NCBI GenBank assembly: GCA_016745075.1
Contig: JADGDD010000001.1
Coordinates: 1,179,125 to 1,243,124, forward strand
Length of the DNA: 64,000 nt
DNA from: Planctomycetota bacterium
GTDB lineage: Bacteria; Planctomycetota; UBA11346
Direction of reading: 5' to 3'
How positions within the stretch are numbered: position 1 is the stretch's first letter; the number at the start of each line of letters is the position of its first letter. Position numbers and translations under genes: made by a program. The notes below the pieces were generated by a model. The model did not search any database. It was not told the DNA's origin and saw only the letters and a list, made by a program, of their open reading frames with translations. Below are positions 26,869-35,473 of the stretch, in pieces.

Positions 26869-27897
26869 TTAGTAAGAAAAATCTAGAACAGCTTGGCGCA
26901 TAGCTAAATATTGCTCAAAAGGAACATATCCAGGAATACTATTACCACTACCAAGTAAATACCGACCAGTATTGGATGTTCTTTCGAGCATTTCGAGAGA
27001 ACGTTTATAAACGTCTTCTGTATCTTTACGGATAATATAATCCACATCAATACCACCGACAATTGAAATACGATCACCCCAGCGATCAAAAGCATCTTCT
27101 ACAGGAACAATAGCATCTTCATAAGAATGTTTACCGTCATACCCAAGCTCATCAATAATGTCATCAAACACTTCAATAAGGTTACCACAAGAATGCAAAA
27201 TAGCAGGTTTGTTTGCAGCATGTATCGTTTCAACAACTTTCTTATGCCACGGGAACACAAATTCTTTTAATTGATTAGTAGAAATCATTGTCGATGTTTT
27301 GAAACCCCAATCATCATTCATTAAACAAAAACCGACTGACGGGTGCGAGGCTATATTTTCGTAATAAGTAACCAGTCGTTCTCCAACACGATTAAATAAT
27401 TCTTGTACCAGTTCTTCTTCATCAACAAATAGATAACAGAGATCCTCAAAACCAACAAGGTTAATCACATTTTCGAGTACACCACCAGGAGCAAAGGGCA
27501 TAATTTTTTGCCCATCCTGTAAAAATGGGGTTAATGTATCAAGACGGGAATAATCAAGTGTCGTAAAGTCTGGCCACTCATACCGCTCAAAACTTTCCCA
27601 ATCATCAATGACACCACCCTCATTCAAGGATACAGATTCTTTTCTATCATGGGCATCACGAAAGCGTACATCTGTTGCATGCATGGGTACAAAATCATAA
27701 CCAAGACCTGCAAAACCACGAATAACCGTCTTCCACCACGCCAAGTTTTCTGGATCATTGGCTTCTTCTTTATGACCGCCAGCACCATAGACAAGACAAT
27801 CTGCATTGAGTGCAAATTCAAACATAGTCGGTCGATCTGCTTTTTCTCCTCGCAAAACTTTCAAGACGTTTTCGATATTTGGTTCGCGCTGACTCAT
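26869..27897 (-). CDS. Uroporphyrinogen-decarboxylase-type (MtaA/CmuA-like) methyltransferase
   Basis: This 342-residue TIM-barrel protein is of the UroD superfamily, which includes cobalamin-dependent methyltransferases such as MtaA, MtbA and CmuA. The zinc motif HxCGN appears as ILHSCGNLIEVF. The family's glycine-rich ends IVGGIDVDYI and LLGSGNSIPGYV are present. The start ATG at 27897 is preceded by AAAGGAAAG; an in-frame upstream ATG at 27933 lacks one. The gene is divergent from the methyl-transfer operon across a shared 397-bp control region with repeated TAGTA-containing sites. It most likely moves the methyl group between an unknown substrate and the corrinoid protein. A haem-pathway role is unlikely because UroD proper lacks this zinc motif. 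Confidence 0.85.
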   Translation of the reverse strand: MSQREPNIENVLKVLRGEKADRPTMFEFALNADCLVYGAGGHKEEANDPENLAWWKTVIRGFAGLGYDFVPMHATDVRFRDAHDRKESVSLNEGGVIDDWESFERYEWPDFTTLDYSRLDTLTPFLQDGQKIMPFAPGGVLENVINLVGFEDLCYLFVDEEELVQELFNRVGERLVTYYENIASHPSVGFCLMNDDWGFKTSTMISTNQLKEFVFPWHKKVVETIHAANKPAILHSCGNLIEVFDDIIDELGYDGKHSYEDAIVPVEDAFDRWGDRISIVGGIDVDYIIRKDTEDVYKRSLEMLERTSNTGRYLLGSGNSIPGYVPFEQYLAMRQAVLDFSY

Positions 27898-27980
27898 AAC
27901 TCTTTCCTTTAACTCATAATATGGTGCTCTCATTATAGGCTTAGCCTTTCAAATATACCACTCCCAAATCTGCGTTTTTT

Positions 27981-28248
27981 GATACTATTTTGTAAAAACA
28001 GCCCCTTTTCACAAATCTTCTACAAAATAAGTCTACTCAGAACAACATTAAAAAAAATGAGGGAGATTGTTGTGAGAAGCACATCTCTTCAATGGTGAAT
28101 CCCCTTTCAAAACCATCCTCTTTCTCTTTTACGATTAGCTTATTGTAAAATAGTACCATTTTAGGTCATAATCGTTCTACTCCTGTCTCTGCAATGGTTT
28201 ACATCGTTAAAATAGTACCACTGTGGTGCTTTTTTGAGGTAGTACCTC
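27981..28248. promoter_or_regulatory. Repeated TAGTACC operator-like sites in the divergent methyl-transfer promoter region
   Basis: TAGTACC occurs three times in the same direction at 28151, 28213 and 28240. The first lies in a 16-bp near-palindrome AAAATAGTACCATTTT (28147-28162, one mismatched pair around GTAC). The second lies in AAAATAGTACCA (28209-28220), and the third in the perfect palindrome GAGGTAGTACCTC (28236-28248). A reverse half-site TACTATTTT lies at 27983. The third copy overlaps the -35 area of the TATAAT promoter. This is the pattern of a regulator with several binding sites serving the divergent genes; the regulator itself is not in the window. Confidence 0.65.
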
Positions 28249-28262
28249 ATTTTTTATATACC

Positions 28263-28268
28263 TATAAT
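28263..28268 (+). promoter_or_regulatory. -10 box of the corrinoid methyl-transfer operon
   Basis: A perfect TATAAT lies 27 bp before the first ATG of the operon. No good -35 hexamer is found 16-18 bp upstream, where instead the GAGGTAGTACCTC palindrome sits. This suggests activator dependence or repression at that site. Confidence 0.65.
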
Positions 28269-28294
28269 AGAAGCTGACAGGAAAGGGAATTTCC

Positions 28295-29566
28295 ATGCTA
28301 CTCAAGACGATAGCCAAAGCTGAAGCATTTCTCAAAGGTATGATGTTTGACTGCCACACCTGCGGACAATGTGTCTTACAAAAAACTGGTTTAGTCTGCC
28401 CGATGAGTTGCCCAAAAGGCTTGCGTAATGGCCCCTGTGGCGGCACCTTACACGGACAATGCGAAGTCTACCCCGATAAACAATGTGTACATGTACGCAT
28501 TCATAACCGCATTGGTCGTGACTCCTTTGAACAACCTGTGCTACTCGCCTCTCCAGATGCGAATCTTTTCCGCACCTCTTCCTATGTGAATATGGTAACT
28601 GGAGCAGACAAAGCCGGACGCACTCCTTTAGCCTATCCAGACCTTGGCGACAATCGAACAGAACAAGCCGTGCACACGAAATCTAAACTGGAAGAAATGT
28701 TAAAAACAGGGCGCTTTATTCGCTCTTGTGAAATTCGTTCTCCACGCACCGGTAGCTTTGACCACTTCCGTCGTGAAGCAGAAGTCGTGAAACCGCACTT
28801 TGATTGTATTAATACAACCGCATTTTTAAACGGTAAACCATCTTTACCATCATACCTTGCTGCATCTGAATTGCAAAAACTTGGCTTAGAGCCAATCGCA
28901 CAAGCTACCTGCCGTGATCATACCAAGACCAGTTTTGTTGGCGAGTTGATCACGAATGATATGAATGATGTCCATAACGTGCTCTGCATAACCGGCGATG
29001 CTTATACTGGCACGCCAAAAATTAAGCAGGTCTTTGATATGGACAGTTCTTTAATGGTTTATGAAGCTCGTCATCTTCGTGAAACTGGCATTACCCATTT
29101 TACTGGTGAGAAAAACAAACGCCCACCCAAGCCATTTATCGGTGTTGCCATTAACCCTTTTACGACACCAATGAATGTACCAATTCGTCGCCTCAAACAA
29201 AAAATAGCCGCAGGTGCAGATTTCATTGAAACACAACTTATTTTTGACATACAGGCCTTCCGCACATTTATGGAAGTATACTGCCAAGAAAACATGAATA
29301 AAGACGCTTTTATGATTGCTGGTGTTCCAGTTGTTATCTCAAAAAAAGCCTACGACATGATTCCACATGTTCCCGGCGTACACCTACCCGAAGATGTTGC
29401 AGCCCGTCTTGAAGCCGCTGATGATCTCCGCGAAGAAGGTATTCGCTTTGCCCAAGAACTTATTACTGAATTGAAAACCATGCCCGGTGTCTGTGGTGTT
29501 CATCTGATGTTATTTGGTAGCGATCACAGCGTCCTACCTGAAGTAATTAGCATACTCGATGATTAA
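28295..29566 (+). CDS. Methylenetetrahydrofolate reductase with N-terminal MetV-like Cys-rich domain
   Basis: This 423-residue fusion starts with a Cys-rich region of about 70 residues with eight cysteines at C20, C23, C26, C35, C39, C48, C56 and C64 (CHTCGQC, CPMSCP, GPCGG). This is the MetV/MTHFR C-terminal-type zinc or Fe-S domain. A MetF-like TIM barrel follows (about 135-423; EIRSPRTG, QATCRDHT, CITGDAYTG, GVAINPF, ETQLIFD). It interconverts methyl- and methylene-tetrahydrofolate. MetV partners are found in acetogens and other anaerobes, where electrons come from ferredoxin-linked rather than simple NADH systems. It is first in the operon and would oxidise the methyl-THF made by the downstream pterin methyltransferase. 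A GGAAAGG ribosome site precedes the ATG. Confidence 0.88.
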   Translation: MLLKTIAKAEAFLKGMMFDCHTCGQCVLQKTGLVCPMSCPKGLRNGPCGGTLHGQCEVYPDKQCVHVRIHNRIGRDSFEQPVLLASPDANLFRTSSYVNMVTGADKAGRTPLAYPDLGDNRTEQAVHTKSKLEEMLKTGRFIRSCEIRSPRTGSFDHFRREAEVVKPHFDCINTTAFLNGKPSLPSYLAASELQKLGLEPIAQATCRDHTKTSFVGELITNDMNDVHNVLCITGDAYTGTPKIKQVFDMDSSLMVYEARHLRETGITHFTGEKNKRPPKPFIGVAINPFTTPMNVPIRRLKQKIAAGADFIETQLIFDIQAFRTFMEVYCQENMNKDAFMIAGVPVVISKKAYDMIPHVPGVHLPEDVAARLEAADDLREEGIRFAQELITELKTMPGVCGVHLMLFGSDHSVLPEVISILDD

Positions 29567-29613
29567 GCTTTCTATTCTCTCCTATTTTCATATCTCATTC
29601 TAAGGACCTTCTT

Positions 29614-30507
29614 ATGACATTTCCCGGCTTACATATTCTTGGTGAACGCATTAACCCCGGCTTTACTAGTACCAAACGGCTCTTTGATGAGGAAGATATG
29701 GCTGGCATCCAAGCGCTGGCAAAAAAACAAGCTGATGCGGGTGCAGAATATTTAAACATTAATGTTGGTGACCGCGCACGCACAGACCCTCAGTTTATGG
29801 TTGAGGTAGTCAAAGCGGTTCAAGCCGTCGTACCAACCCCTTTGTCTTTTGATTTCCCAAATGTGGAAGTACAAGAATATTGCCTGAAAGCTTACAGCTT
29901 AGAAAAAGCCCAAGGTCAATTACCTATCGTGAATTCTATTTCTGAATTACGCTGGGATATGCTAGATCTCTATAAAATCGCCCCATTCAAGATGTTACTA
30001 ATGGCTTCTGAACGTGAAGAAGGTGGCGAACAGGTAGCAAATAAAAACGCAGACGAGGTACACCAAACAGCCCGCCGCATGGTGCAACGTGTCACCAGTT
30101 CTGCTTATGGTATTAGTAACGACGATTGCTTTATCGATGTCTCTATTGGCCCAGTTGGTGCCGATACAGAAGGCCTTACCAAAATGGCTTTAGATGGTAT
30201 TAAAGCGATTGGCTCTGACACTGATCTTGCCGGCGTACATATGAGCGTTGGCCTTTCTAATGCCAGCATCATGCTTCCCAAAGAAGCATTGGATGGCGGA
30301 CTCTTAAAAATCCGTATTGAAAATGCCTTCCTGACCTTAGCTGTGCCTGCTGGTATGGACTTTGTTCTTGGCACCCCTTGGCGTCATTATCAACCACTTC
30401 CAGCAGACGACATTGTTATGGAAGGTTTTGTTGAGGCGATTGAAGCTGGCGGTTTTGAACAAGTTATGCGTATTCAAGAAATCTACATGGATCCCGATGA
30501 AGACTAA
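29614..30507 (+). CDS. Pterin-binding (methyltetrahydrofolate) methyltransferase
   Basis: This 297-residue TIM-barrel protein is of the pterin-binding family that includes AcsE, MtrH-like and MetH pterin domains. Typical features are the opening LHILGERINPGF (usual IGERINP..), AKKQADAGAEYLNINVGD (the N and D that bind pterin) and SFDFPNVEVQE. NSISELRW and FIDVSIGPVGADTEG are also present. It would pass the methyl group from the methyl-corrinoid protein to tetrahydrofolate. It lies 47 bp after the MetV-MTHFR gene with an AAGGAC ribosome site, so both folate steps sit together. The reverse direction (methyl-THF to corrinoid) cannot be excluded from sequence. Confidence 0.9.
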   Translation: MTFPGLHILGERINPGFTSTKRLFDEEDMAGIQALAKKQADAGAEYLNINVGDRARTDPQFMVEVVKAVQAVVPTPLSFDFPNVEVQEYCLKAYSLEKAQGQLPIVNSISELRWDMLDLYKIAPFKMLLMASEREEGGEQVANKNADEVHQTARRMVQRVTSSAYGISNDDCFIDVSIGPVGADTEGLTKMALDGIKAIGSDTDLAGVHMSVGLSNASIMLPKEALDGGLLKIRIENAFLTLAVPAGMDFVLGTPWRHYQPLPADDIVMEGFVEAIEAGGFEQVMRIQEIYMDPDED

Positions 30508-30551
30508 AGCTGCTCTGAAATAAATTGATCAGGCAAACAGAAAGGAAAAAC

Positions 30552-31748
30552 ATGACAACGATGACTGATACAGGCACCACAACCCTTCTCACCGATAGTT
30601 ATTTTGATGGCGACCGCCTGCATAGCAAAGGCCCGTTTACTATTACCATTAATAACGGCATTATTGATTCCATTCAAGAAGGCCTTGTTGGTAAAGGCGA
30701 ACGTGTCTCTTTTGTTATGCCCGGTTTGGTAGAAAGCCACTGTCATATTTTCTTAAATGGTCATGAAAATGATTGCGCCAAACGCAGTGCTTACCTCAAA
30801 GGTCCTCGAGACACGATGCTGGCCGTCGCTCATAAGAATGTTGAACACAATCTATCTGCTGGCATTACCCTTATCCGTGATGCTGGCGATAAACACGGTA
30901 TCAACAAAGATATTCGTACCTTCTATGCGCAAGAGCAGAATCATAACCCAGACATTCGTTCACCAGGTCTCGCTATTCGTAAAAAAGGCCGTTATGGCAG
31001 TTTTATGGCGAGAGAACTAACTGACGAATGCGATATTGATACGGTTATTGATCATATTTCAACTGACGCTGATGATATTAAAATATTACTCACAGGCATT
31101 ATCGATTTTGCTCATGGCATCGTAAAAGGTGCACCACAATTTACATTCGATGAAACCCTCGCCTTAGTACAAGCAGCCCACAAACGCAACAAAAAGACTT
31201 ATGCCCATTGTAGCGGCCAAGAAGGTTTAAAGATTGCCGTAGATGCTGGCATTGACTCTATTGAACACGGCTTTTTTATGAGTACTGATATTCTTGAAAA
31301 AATGGCCGACAAACAAATTGCTTGGGTACCAACTTTTTCCCCTGTCTTTTTTCAATGGGATCAACCGAAATACATTGGCTGGGATCAAGCGTCTTTAGAT
31401 GGCCTACGCCGTATATTAGACCAACATACAGAAATGATTGGCCAAGCACATCAACTGGGCGTACCTATTGTTGCTGGTTCTGATGCTGGTAGCCACGGTG
31501 TTCCGCACGGCAGAGCCTTGCATGCTGAGTTACGTTTTCTTCACGAAGCTGGGCTTCCCTTAGATGCAGTCCTTCGTGCTGGCACCAGTGTCCCACGTCA
31601 TTTGTGGAATTGTCCATCTGCTCATATTGTAACTGGTAACACCGCCAATCTTGTCACCTTGCAACATTCCCCAACAGAAGCTATTGAATACCTTTCTACT
31701 ATTCATCAAATTATCCGTGGACAACACCACTTTTCCCCTTCATTATAA
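30552..31748 (+). CDS. Amidohydrolase-superfamily enzyme in the methyl-transfer operon
   Basis: This 398-residue metal-dependent hydrolase resembles the imidazolonepropionase / Xaa-Pro-dipeptidase-like branch of the amidohydrolase superfamily. The HxH motif is ESHCHIF (H63, H65), and a probable carboxylated bridging Lys lies in DDIKILLTG. Further metal His residues are in YAHCSG and SIEHGF, and the catalytic Asp is in AGSDAGSHG. The ATG at 30552 follows AAAGGAAAA; an in-frame TTG at 30525 is rejected. No signal peptide is seen. It is placed between pterin methyltransferase and corrinoid protein genes, an unusual member for such an operon. It may free the methylated compound from an amide or cyclic precursor. 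Substrate unknown. Confidence 0.87.
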   Translation: MTTMTDTGTTTLLTDSYFDGDRLHSKGPFTITINNGIIDSIQEGLVGKGERVSFVMPGLVESHCHIFLNGHENDCAKRSAYLKGPRDTMLAVAHKNVEHNLSAGITLIRDAGDKHGINKDIRTFYAQEQNHNPDIRSPGLAIRKKGRYGSFMARELTDECDIDTVIDHISTDADDIKILLTGIIDFAHGIVKGAPQFTFDETLALVQAAHKRNKKTYAHCSGQEGLKIAVDAGIDSIEHGFFMSTDILEKMADKQIAWVPTFSPVFFQWDQPKYIGWDQASLDGLRRILDQHTEMIGQAHQLGVPIVAGSDAGSHGVPHGRALHAELRFLHEAGLPLDAVLRAGTSVPRHLWNCPSAHIVTGNTANLVTLQHSPTEAIEYLSTIHQIIRGQHHFSPSL

Positions 31749-31774
31749 ACTAACCCCATACTCAGGAGACTACT

Positions 31775-32398
31775 ATGGACCATTCAGACCTCACCAATGC
31801 TATCATCAAAGGCAAACGCAAAGACGCTAAGAAACTCGTCAGCGAAGCCATTGACGAGAAGCAAGCCCCAGAAGAAATTTTAGGTGCCATGGTTGGCGGC
31901 ATGGACGTTGTTGGCGAACGTTTTAAAAATAACGAAATTTTTGTTCCAGAAATGCTGATTGCTGCTCGTGCCATGAAAACTGGCATGGATTTACTTGAAC
32001 CGGTTTTGACTGAAGCAGGTCTACAGCCAGAGCATAAAGCTATTGTTGGAACGGTAAAAGGTGACCTTCATGATATTGGCAAAAACCTTGTGGTCATGAT
32101 GTTCAAAGGTGCCAACCTTGATGTTATTGATTTAGGTACAGACGTGGCCCCAGAAGCATTTGTTGAAGCGATTAAAGAACATAACCCAACCATTGTTGGT
32201 TTATCTGCTCTACTCACTACCACCATGCCAATGATGGAAGCAACTATTACTGCCATCCGCGATGCTGGCTTGGATACAAAGGTATTGGTTGGCGGCGCTC
32301 CTGTAACCGCCGATTATGCAGACAGCATTGGCGCAAACGGTTATGCCGATGATGCTGCTACTGCCGTTACCCTTGTCCGCGAACTTATTAGCGCATAA
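31775..32398 (+). CDS. Cobalamin-binding corrinoid protein (MtaC/MtbC type)
   Basis: This 207-residue methyl-carrier protein has an N-terminal helical cap (about residues 1-85, LGAMVGGMDVVGERFKNNEIFVPEMLIAARAM). A Rossmann-like B12-binding domain has the lower-ligand motif DxHxxG at D97-H99-G102 (GDLHDIGKN). It also has the SxL and GG motifs (GLSALLTT, VLVGGAPVT). It carries the methyl group on cobalt between the substrate methyltransferase and the pterin methyltransferase. A strong AGGAGA ribosome site precedes the ATG, fitting the high amounts needed. All cofactor-binding residues are intact. Confidence 0.96.
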   Translation: MDHSDLTNAIIKGKRKDAKKLVSEAIDEKQAPEEILGAMVGGMDVVGERFKNNEIFVPEMLIAARAMKTGMDLLEPVLTEAGLQPEHKAIVGTVKGDLHDIGKNLVVMMFKGANLDVIDLGTDVAPEAFVEAIKEHNPTIVGLSALLTTTMPMMEATITAIRDAGLDTKVLVGGAPVTADYADSIGANGYADDAATAVTLVRELISA

Positions 32399-32405
32399 TT
32401 CATTT

Positions 32406-33140
32406 ATGCCAATACACCCTGCTCCTCGTATTGCCGTAATTGCTTGCGGCGTGTTAGAAGAAGAACTCAACAGCTGTGCGGTGCATGACAACAATAAAGT
32501 TGTTGTCACCGTACAAATGGAGCAGGGGCTTCATAATACCCCGCAACTCTTGCAAGAAAAAGTTCAAGCAACTATTGATCAGCTAGAAGCTGATCATGAC
32601 ATTACCGCAATAGTTTTGGGCTATGGCTTATGCAGCCGTGGAACGGAAGGACTCACCAGTAAAACATGTTCACTGGTGATACCTCGCGCCCATGATTGCA
32701 TTACCATTTTACTTGGCAGTAAAGAACGCTACGCACAACATATTCAAGAACGTCCTGGCACCTATTGGTATAGTGTTGGGTGGAACCGTAACCATACACC
32801 ACCCGGACCAGATCGCATTCCCAACCTTCGCACCGAATTAGAAAAGAAATTTGATGACGAAGAAGATATAGATTATTTATTGGAATGTGAAGAACACTCC
32901 ATGCGTATGTATTCTACCGCGAGCTTTATTGATACAGGCGGTGGTGGCACAAAAGAAGAATCTTGCTACACCAAGCAATGTGCCAACTGCCTTGGCTGGG
33001 AATACGAACACCTCAGCGGCGACCTAGATCTATTACAAGCACTGCTAAATGGTGAATGGGATGACGACCGTTTTCTTATTATTCCCCCTGGCCGTAGCTT
33101 CCGAATGAGTGGCGACGACAACGTCATTGAACTTGTCTGA
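32406..33140 (+). CDS. DUF1638 protein
   Basis: This 244-residue cytoplasmic protein matches the DUF1638 pattern: RIAVIACGVLEEEL at the start, VLGYGLCSRG, IPRAHDCITILLGSKERY and GTYWYSVGW. The function of the family is not firmly known. I know of it mainly next to corrinoid methyltransferase genes, as here. The conserved Cys and His residues (AHDC, CGV, a late C-x5-C-x3-C cluster) suggest metal or corrinoid handling. The start at 32406 leaves a 7-bp gap after the corrinoid gene. The frame stays open upstream to 32316, but that part would overlap the corrinoid gene and is out of family. Confidence 0.85.
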   Translation: MPIHPAPRIAVIACGVLEEELNSCAVHDNNKVVVTVQMEQGLHNTPQLLQEKVQATIDQLEADHDITAIVLGYGLCSRGTEGLTSKTCSLVIPRAHDCITILLGSKERYAQHIQERPGTYWYSVGWNRNHTPPGPDRIPNLRTELEKKFDDEEDIDYLLECEEHSMRMYSTASFIDTGGGGTKEESCYTKQCANCLGWEYEHLSGDLDLLQALLNGEWDDDRFLIIPPGRSFRMSGDDNVIELV

Positions 33141-33147
33141 GAAAAAC

Positions 33148-34758
33148 ATGACCATACTTTCCATCTCCGTTTCCGGACGCTTACTTCATCGTACCTGTAA
33201 TGCTGAGGACTACACACGCAGCCTTACCAGCATTCTTCGTGATGAGGGCATTGAACTCGATACACGCTGCGGTGAACAAGACCGCTGTTCTGGCTGCACT
33301 ATTCGCCTACAAGATGGCTATTTACGCACTCGTCATAATGCGACAGATATTCACAAGAACCCCAACAGAATAAATGCCTGTACCTTAACCGTTCATCCAG
33401 AACATAATGCTCACATCTTGGTACCTGAATCCAGTTTACTCACCAAACGGGTACATGCCTGTTCTGCCTTTGATAAAACACTGTTACAAGCTGGCACACC
33501 GCTCACCCCAGATCATCAATACGGCGTAGCCGTTGATATTGGCACCACCACTATTGCTGTAGCCATTGTCGACACACACAACAGCACTGTTCGCAAAACA
33601 GCAACCTGCCTCAATAGCCAATCTGCTTGGGGAGATAATGTTCTGACGCGCATTAATTATTGTGCAACAGATCCTTCCTTTATACAATTACTCCAAGAAT
33701 TAGTTATTGATGATATCAGTACTTTGCTGGGCCATTTATTAAAGCTCTGCTCGCTTACCTACGAAGATATGGGCTGCTGTGTTATTTCTGCAAATACGAC
33801 CATGTTACATATTATTGCTGGCGTAGATCCGACCTCATTAGGAACAGCCCCGTTTACCGCATCATTCCTTTCAAGTACATGGCTGAATACCCTTCATTTA
33901 TCACAAGAATCTTCGACATCTATTCCGGTCTTATTATTACCGAGCAGTTCCGCCTACGTTGGATCTGATATTTGCAGTGGTGCATATGTGTTAGACATGA
34001 ACAACGCCACCACCACAACTCTGCTGATTGATGTTGGCACCAACGGCGAAATGATTCTTGCCAGTAACGGTACCTTACGCGGTTGCGCAACCGCAGCAGG
34101 CCCAGCTTTTGAAGGGGCTGGACTCATCTCTGGTAGCCGAGCTCAGCCAGGCGCTATTACCCACATGCGCCTCAACGAACAAACCGGTGAAATACAAACC
34201 GATATTATTGGCCCAGGTACAAACGCGAAGGGCATCTGCGGTACCGCCTATCTTGATTTCCTCGCTGAAGGCATCCGTACTGGCTTACTCAACACAGCCG
34301 GACGTTTCACCGTAGACACTCCACTTGCCAAACATTGTCTACCAAGCGAAGAAGGCTACCAACTCTTCTCCTGTGACGACTCACAGAACACTGCTATTAG
34401 TGAAGCAGATATTTCCAATTTACTGCAAGCAAAAGCGGCTATTGCCGCAGGCGTAGACATGCTCTTAGATAGTGCTGGCATCAGTATGGATGCGATAGAT
34501 ACGATTTATTTAGCTGGTGGATTTGGTTTACACATCAATACAGAAAATGCTGTCCGCTGCGGCCTCATTCCCAATGCCGACCCAAGTCGTATTACTGCCG
34601 TTGGCAACACCTCACTCGCCGGAGCTTGCCAAGCCCTGATCAACAGCGACTCTCTGCATACCATGGAAACAAACGCTCTAAAATTAGAAATTGTAGAACT
34701 CAATGGCAGTGATGACTTTGAAGACCACTACATTGATCATTTGATGTTAGAACATTAA
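33148..34758 (+). CDS. Corrinoid activation protein: 2Fe-2S ferredoxin + ASKHA ATPase (RamA/RACo-like, DUF4445)
   Basis: This 536-residue protein would reactivate Co(II) corrinoid by ATP-driven one-electron reduction. An N-terminal ferredoxin-like domain has C41, C47, C50 and C78 spaced as C-x5-C-x2-C-xn-C, fitting a 2Fe-2S cluster (the RACo type rather than the 4Fe-4S RamA type). The ASKHA region has VDIGTTTIAVAIVD (about residue 130), LIDVGTNGEM (about 293) and AAGPAFEGAG. The final DTIYLAGGFGLHI is typical of DUF4445. It follows DUF1638 by 7 bp and is the last gene of the operon. Its presence shows that the corrinoid protein works in a pathway with accidental cobalt oxidation. Confidence 0.92.
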   Translation: MTILSISVSGRLLHRTCNAEDYTRSLTSILRDEGIELDTRCGEQDRCSGCTIRLQDGYLRTRHNATDIHKNPNRINACTLTVHPEHNAHILVPESSLLTKRVHACSAFDKTLLQAGTPLTPDHQYGVAVDIGTTTIAVAIVDTHNSTVRKTATCLNSQSAWGDNVLTRINYCATDPSFIQLLQELVIDDISTLLGHLLKLCSLTYEDMGCCVISANTTMLHIIAGVDPTSLGTAPFTASFLSSTWLNTLHLSQESSTSIPVLLLPSSSAYVGSDICSGAYVLDMNNATTTTLLIDVGTNGEMILASNGTLRGCATAAGPAFEGAGLISGSRAQPGAITHMRLNEQTGEIQTDIIGPGTNAKGICGTAYLDFLAEGIRTGLLNTAGRFTVDTPLAKHCLPSEEGYQLFSCDDSQNTAISEADISNLLQAKAAIAAGVDMLLDSAGISMDAIDTIYLAGGFGLHINTENAVRCGLIPNADPSRITAVGNTSLAGACQALINSDSLHTMETNALKLEIVELNGSDDFEDHYIDHLMLEH

Positions 34759-35363
34759 AGCCGCAATTCTTCCAGCCATTGCGCACACTCTTCTGGATGT
34801 GTATAAGCTATTAAATGGCCTGCCCCTGCAACAAGCTCGCCATAAAACGGAGCTGAAATCACATGGTCCTTTGCACCATGAATGCGGTGAATATTTTGCG
34901 ATAACAACACTGGTTCTATCCAATTTGAAACCGCAAAGCATGCCTGCTTAATAAATAACGCTGATGTTTCTTTATACATTTGCCCAATAACTCCGCCGCT
35001 CTTACCAGCAAGGTATTGTGTTAATGCTAAAGGTGTAAAACGTAACAAAGGCACAAGTTTCAGCAAGAAAGTGCTTATCTCTCTTCGCTCTACTGCACTG
35101 CCAATAAGATACACCGTTTTTATACCCAGTTGTACTGCAATTTCTAAGGCCACCATACCACCCAATGAGGACCCGCCAATGTCATGTTCTGCGGTAATAC
35201 CATAAGCCTCAATGACAGCACAAGCAATCTCCTTCAGATCAGTAGCATCATTCACAATAGGCCAATCACAAAACACAACATCTGCCAAAGAAGTCCATTC
35301 AGCCGAACATGTATACATCATGCTGTTTGCACCCATTCCCGGCAGTAGAAATATTCGTCGCAT
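34755..35363 (-). CDS. Alpha/beta-hydrolase
   Basis: This 202-residue cytoplasmic hydrolase begins MRRIFLLPGMGAN, the usual HG/PG oxyanion region. The nucleophile elbow is GGSSLGGMVA (GxSxG with Ser), and the acid is in IHGAKDHVI. The last His is in VAGAGHLIAYTHPEE, so a full Ser-Asp-His triad is present. The ATG at 35363 is used because it gives a normal first beta strand; an in-frame TTG at 35396 would add 11 residues. It is convergent with the corrinoid activator (4-bp overlap) and so not part of that operon. The substrate is unknown. Confidence 0.8.
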   Translation of the reverse strand: MRRIFLLPGMGANSMMYTCSAEWTSLADVVFCDWPIVNDATDLKEIACAVIEAYGITAEHDIGGSSLGGMVALEIAVQLGIKTVYLIGSAVERREISTFLLKLVPLLRFTPLALTQYLAGKSGGVIGQMYKETSALFIKQACFAVSNWIEPVLLSQNIHRIHGAKDHVISAPFYGELVAGAGHLIAYTHPEECAQWLEELRL

Positions 35364-35473
35364 ATTTTCATGTTCGTGCTCGTCACAAATAAACAAGCTT
35401 GCTTGTGCAAACGCGCATCTGTTACTTGTAATTCTTCTGAAAACAATCTAGCGTCTGATCAAGGAGCCTTATT

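Noticed and set aside
26869..27897. Haem-pathway uroporphyrinogen decarboxylase (HemE)
   Set aside because: The HxCGN zinc motif and the location opposite a corrinoid operon fit the methyltransferase branch instead.
32316..32405. Longer DUF1638 protein starting inside the corrinoid gene
   Set aside because: The extra residues overlap the coding frame of the corrinoid protein and do not fit the family; the ATG at 32406 begins the conserved part.
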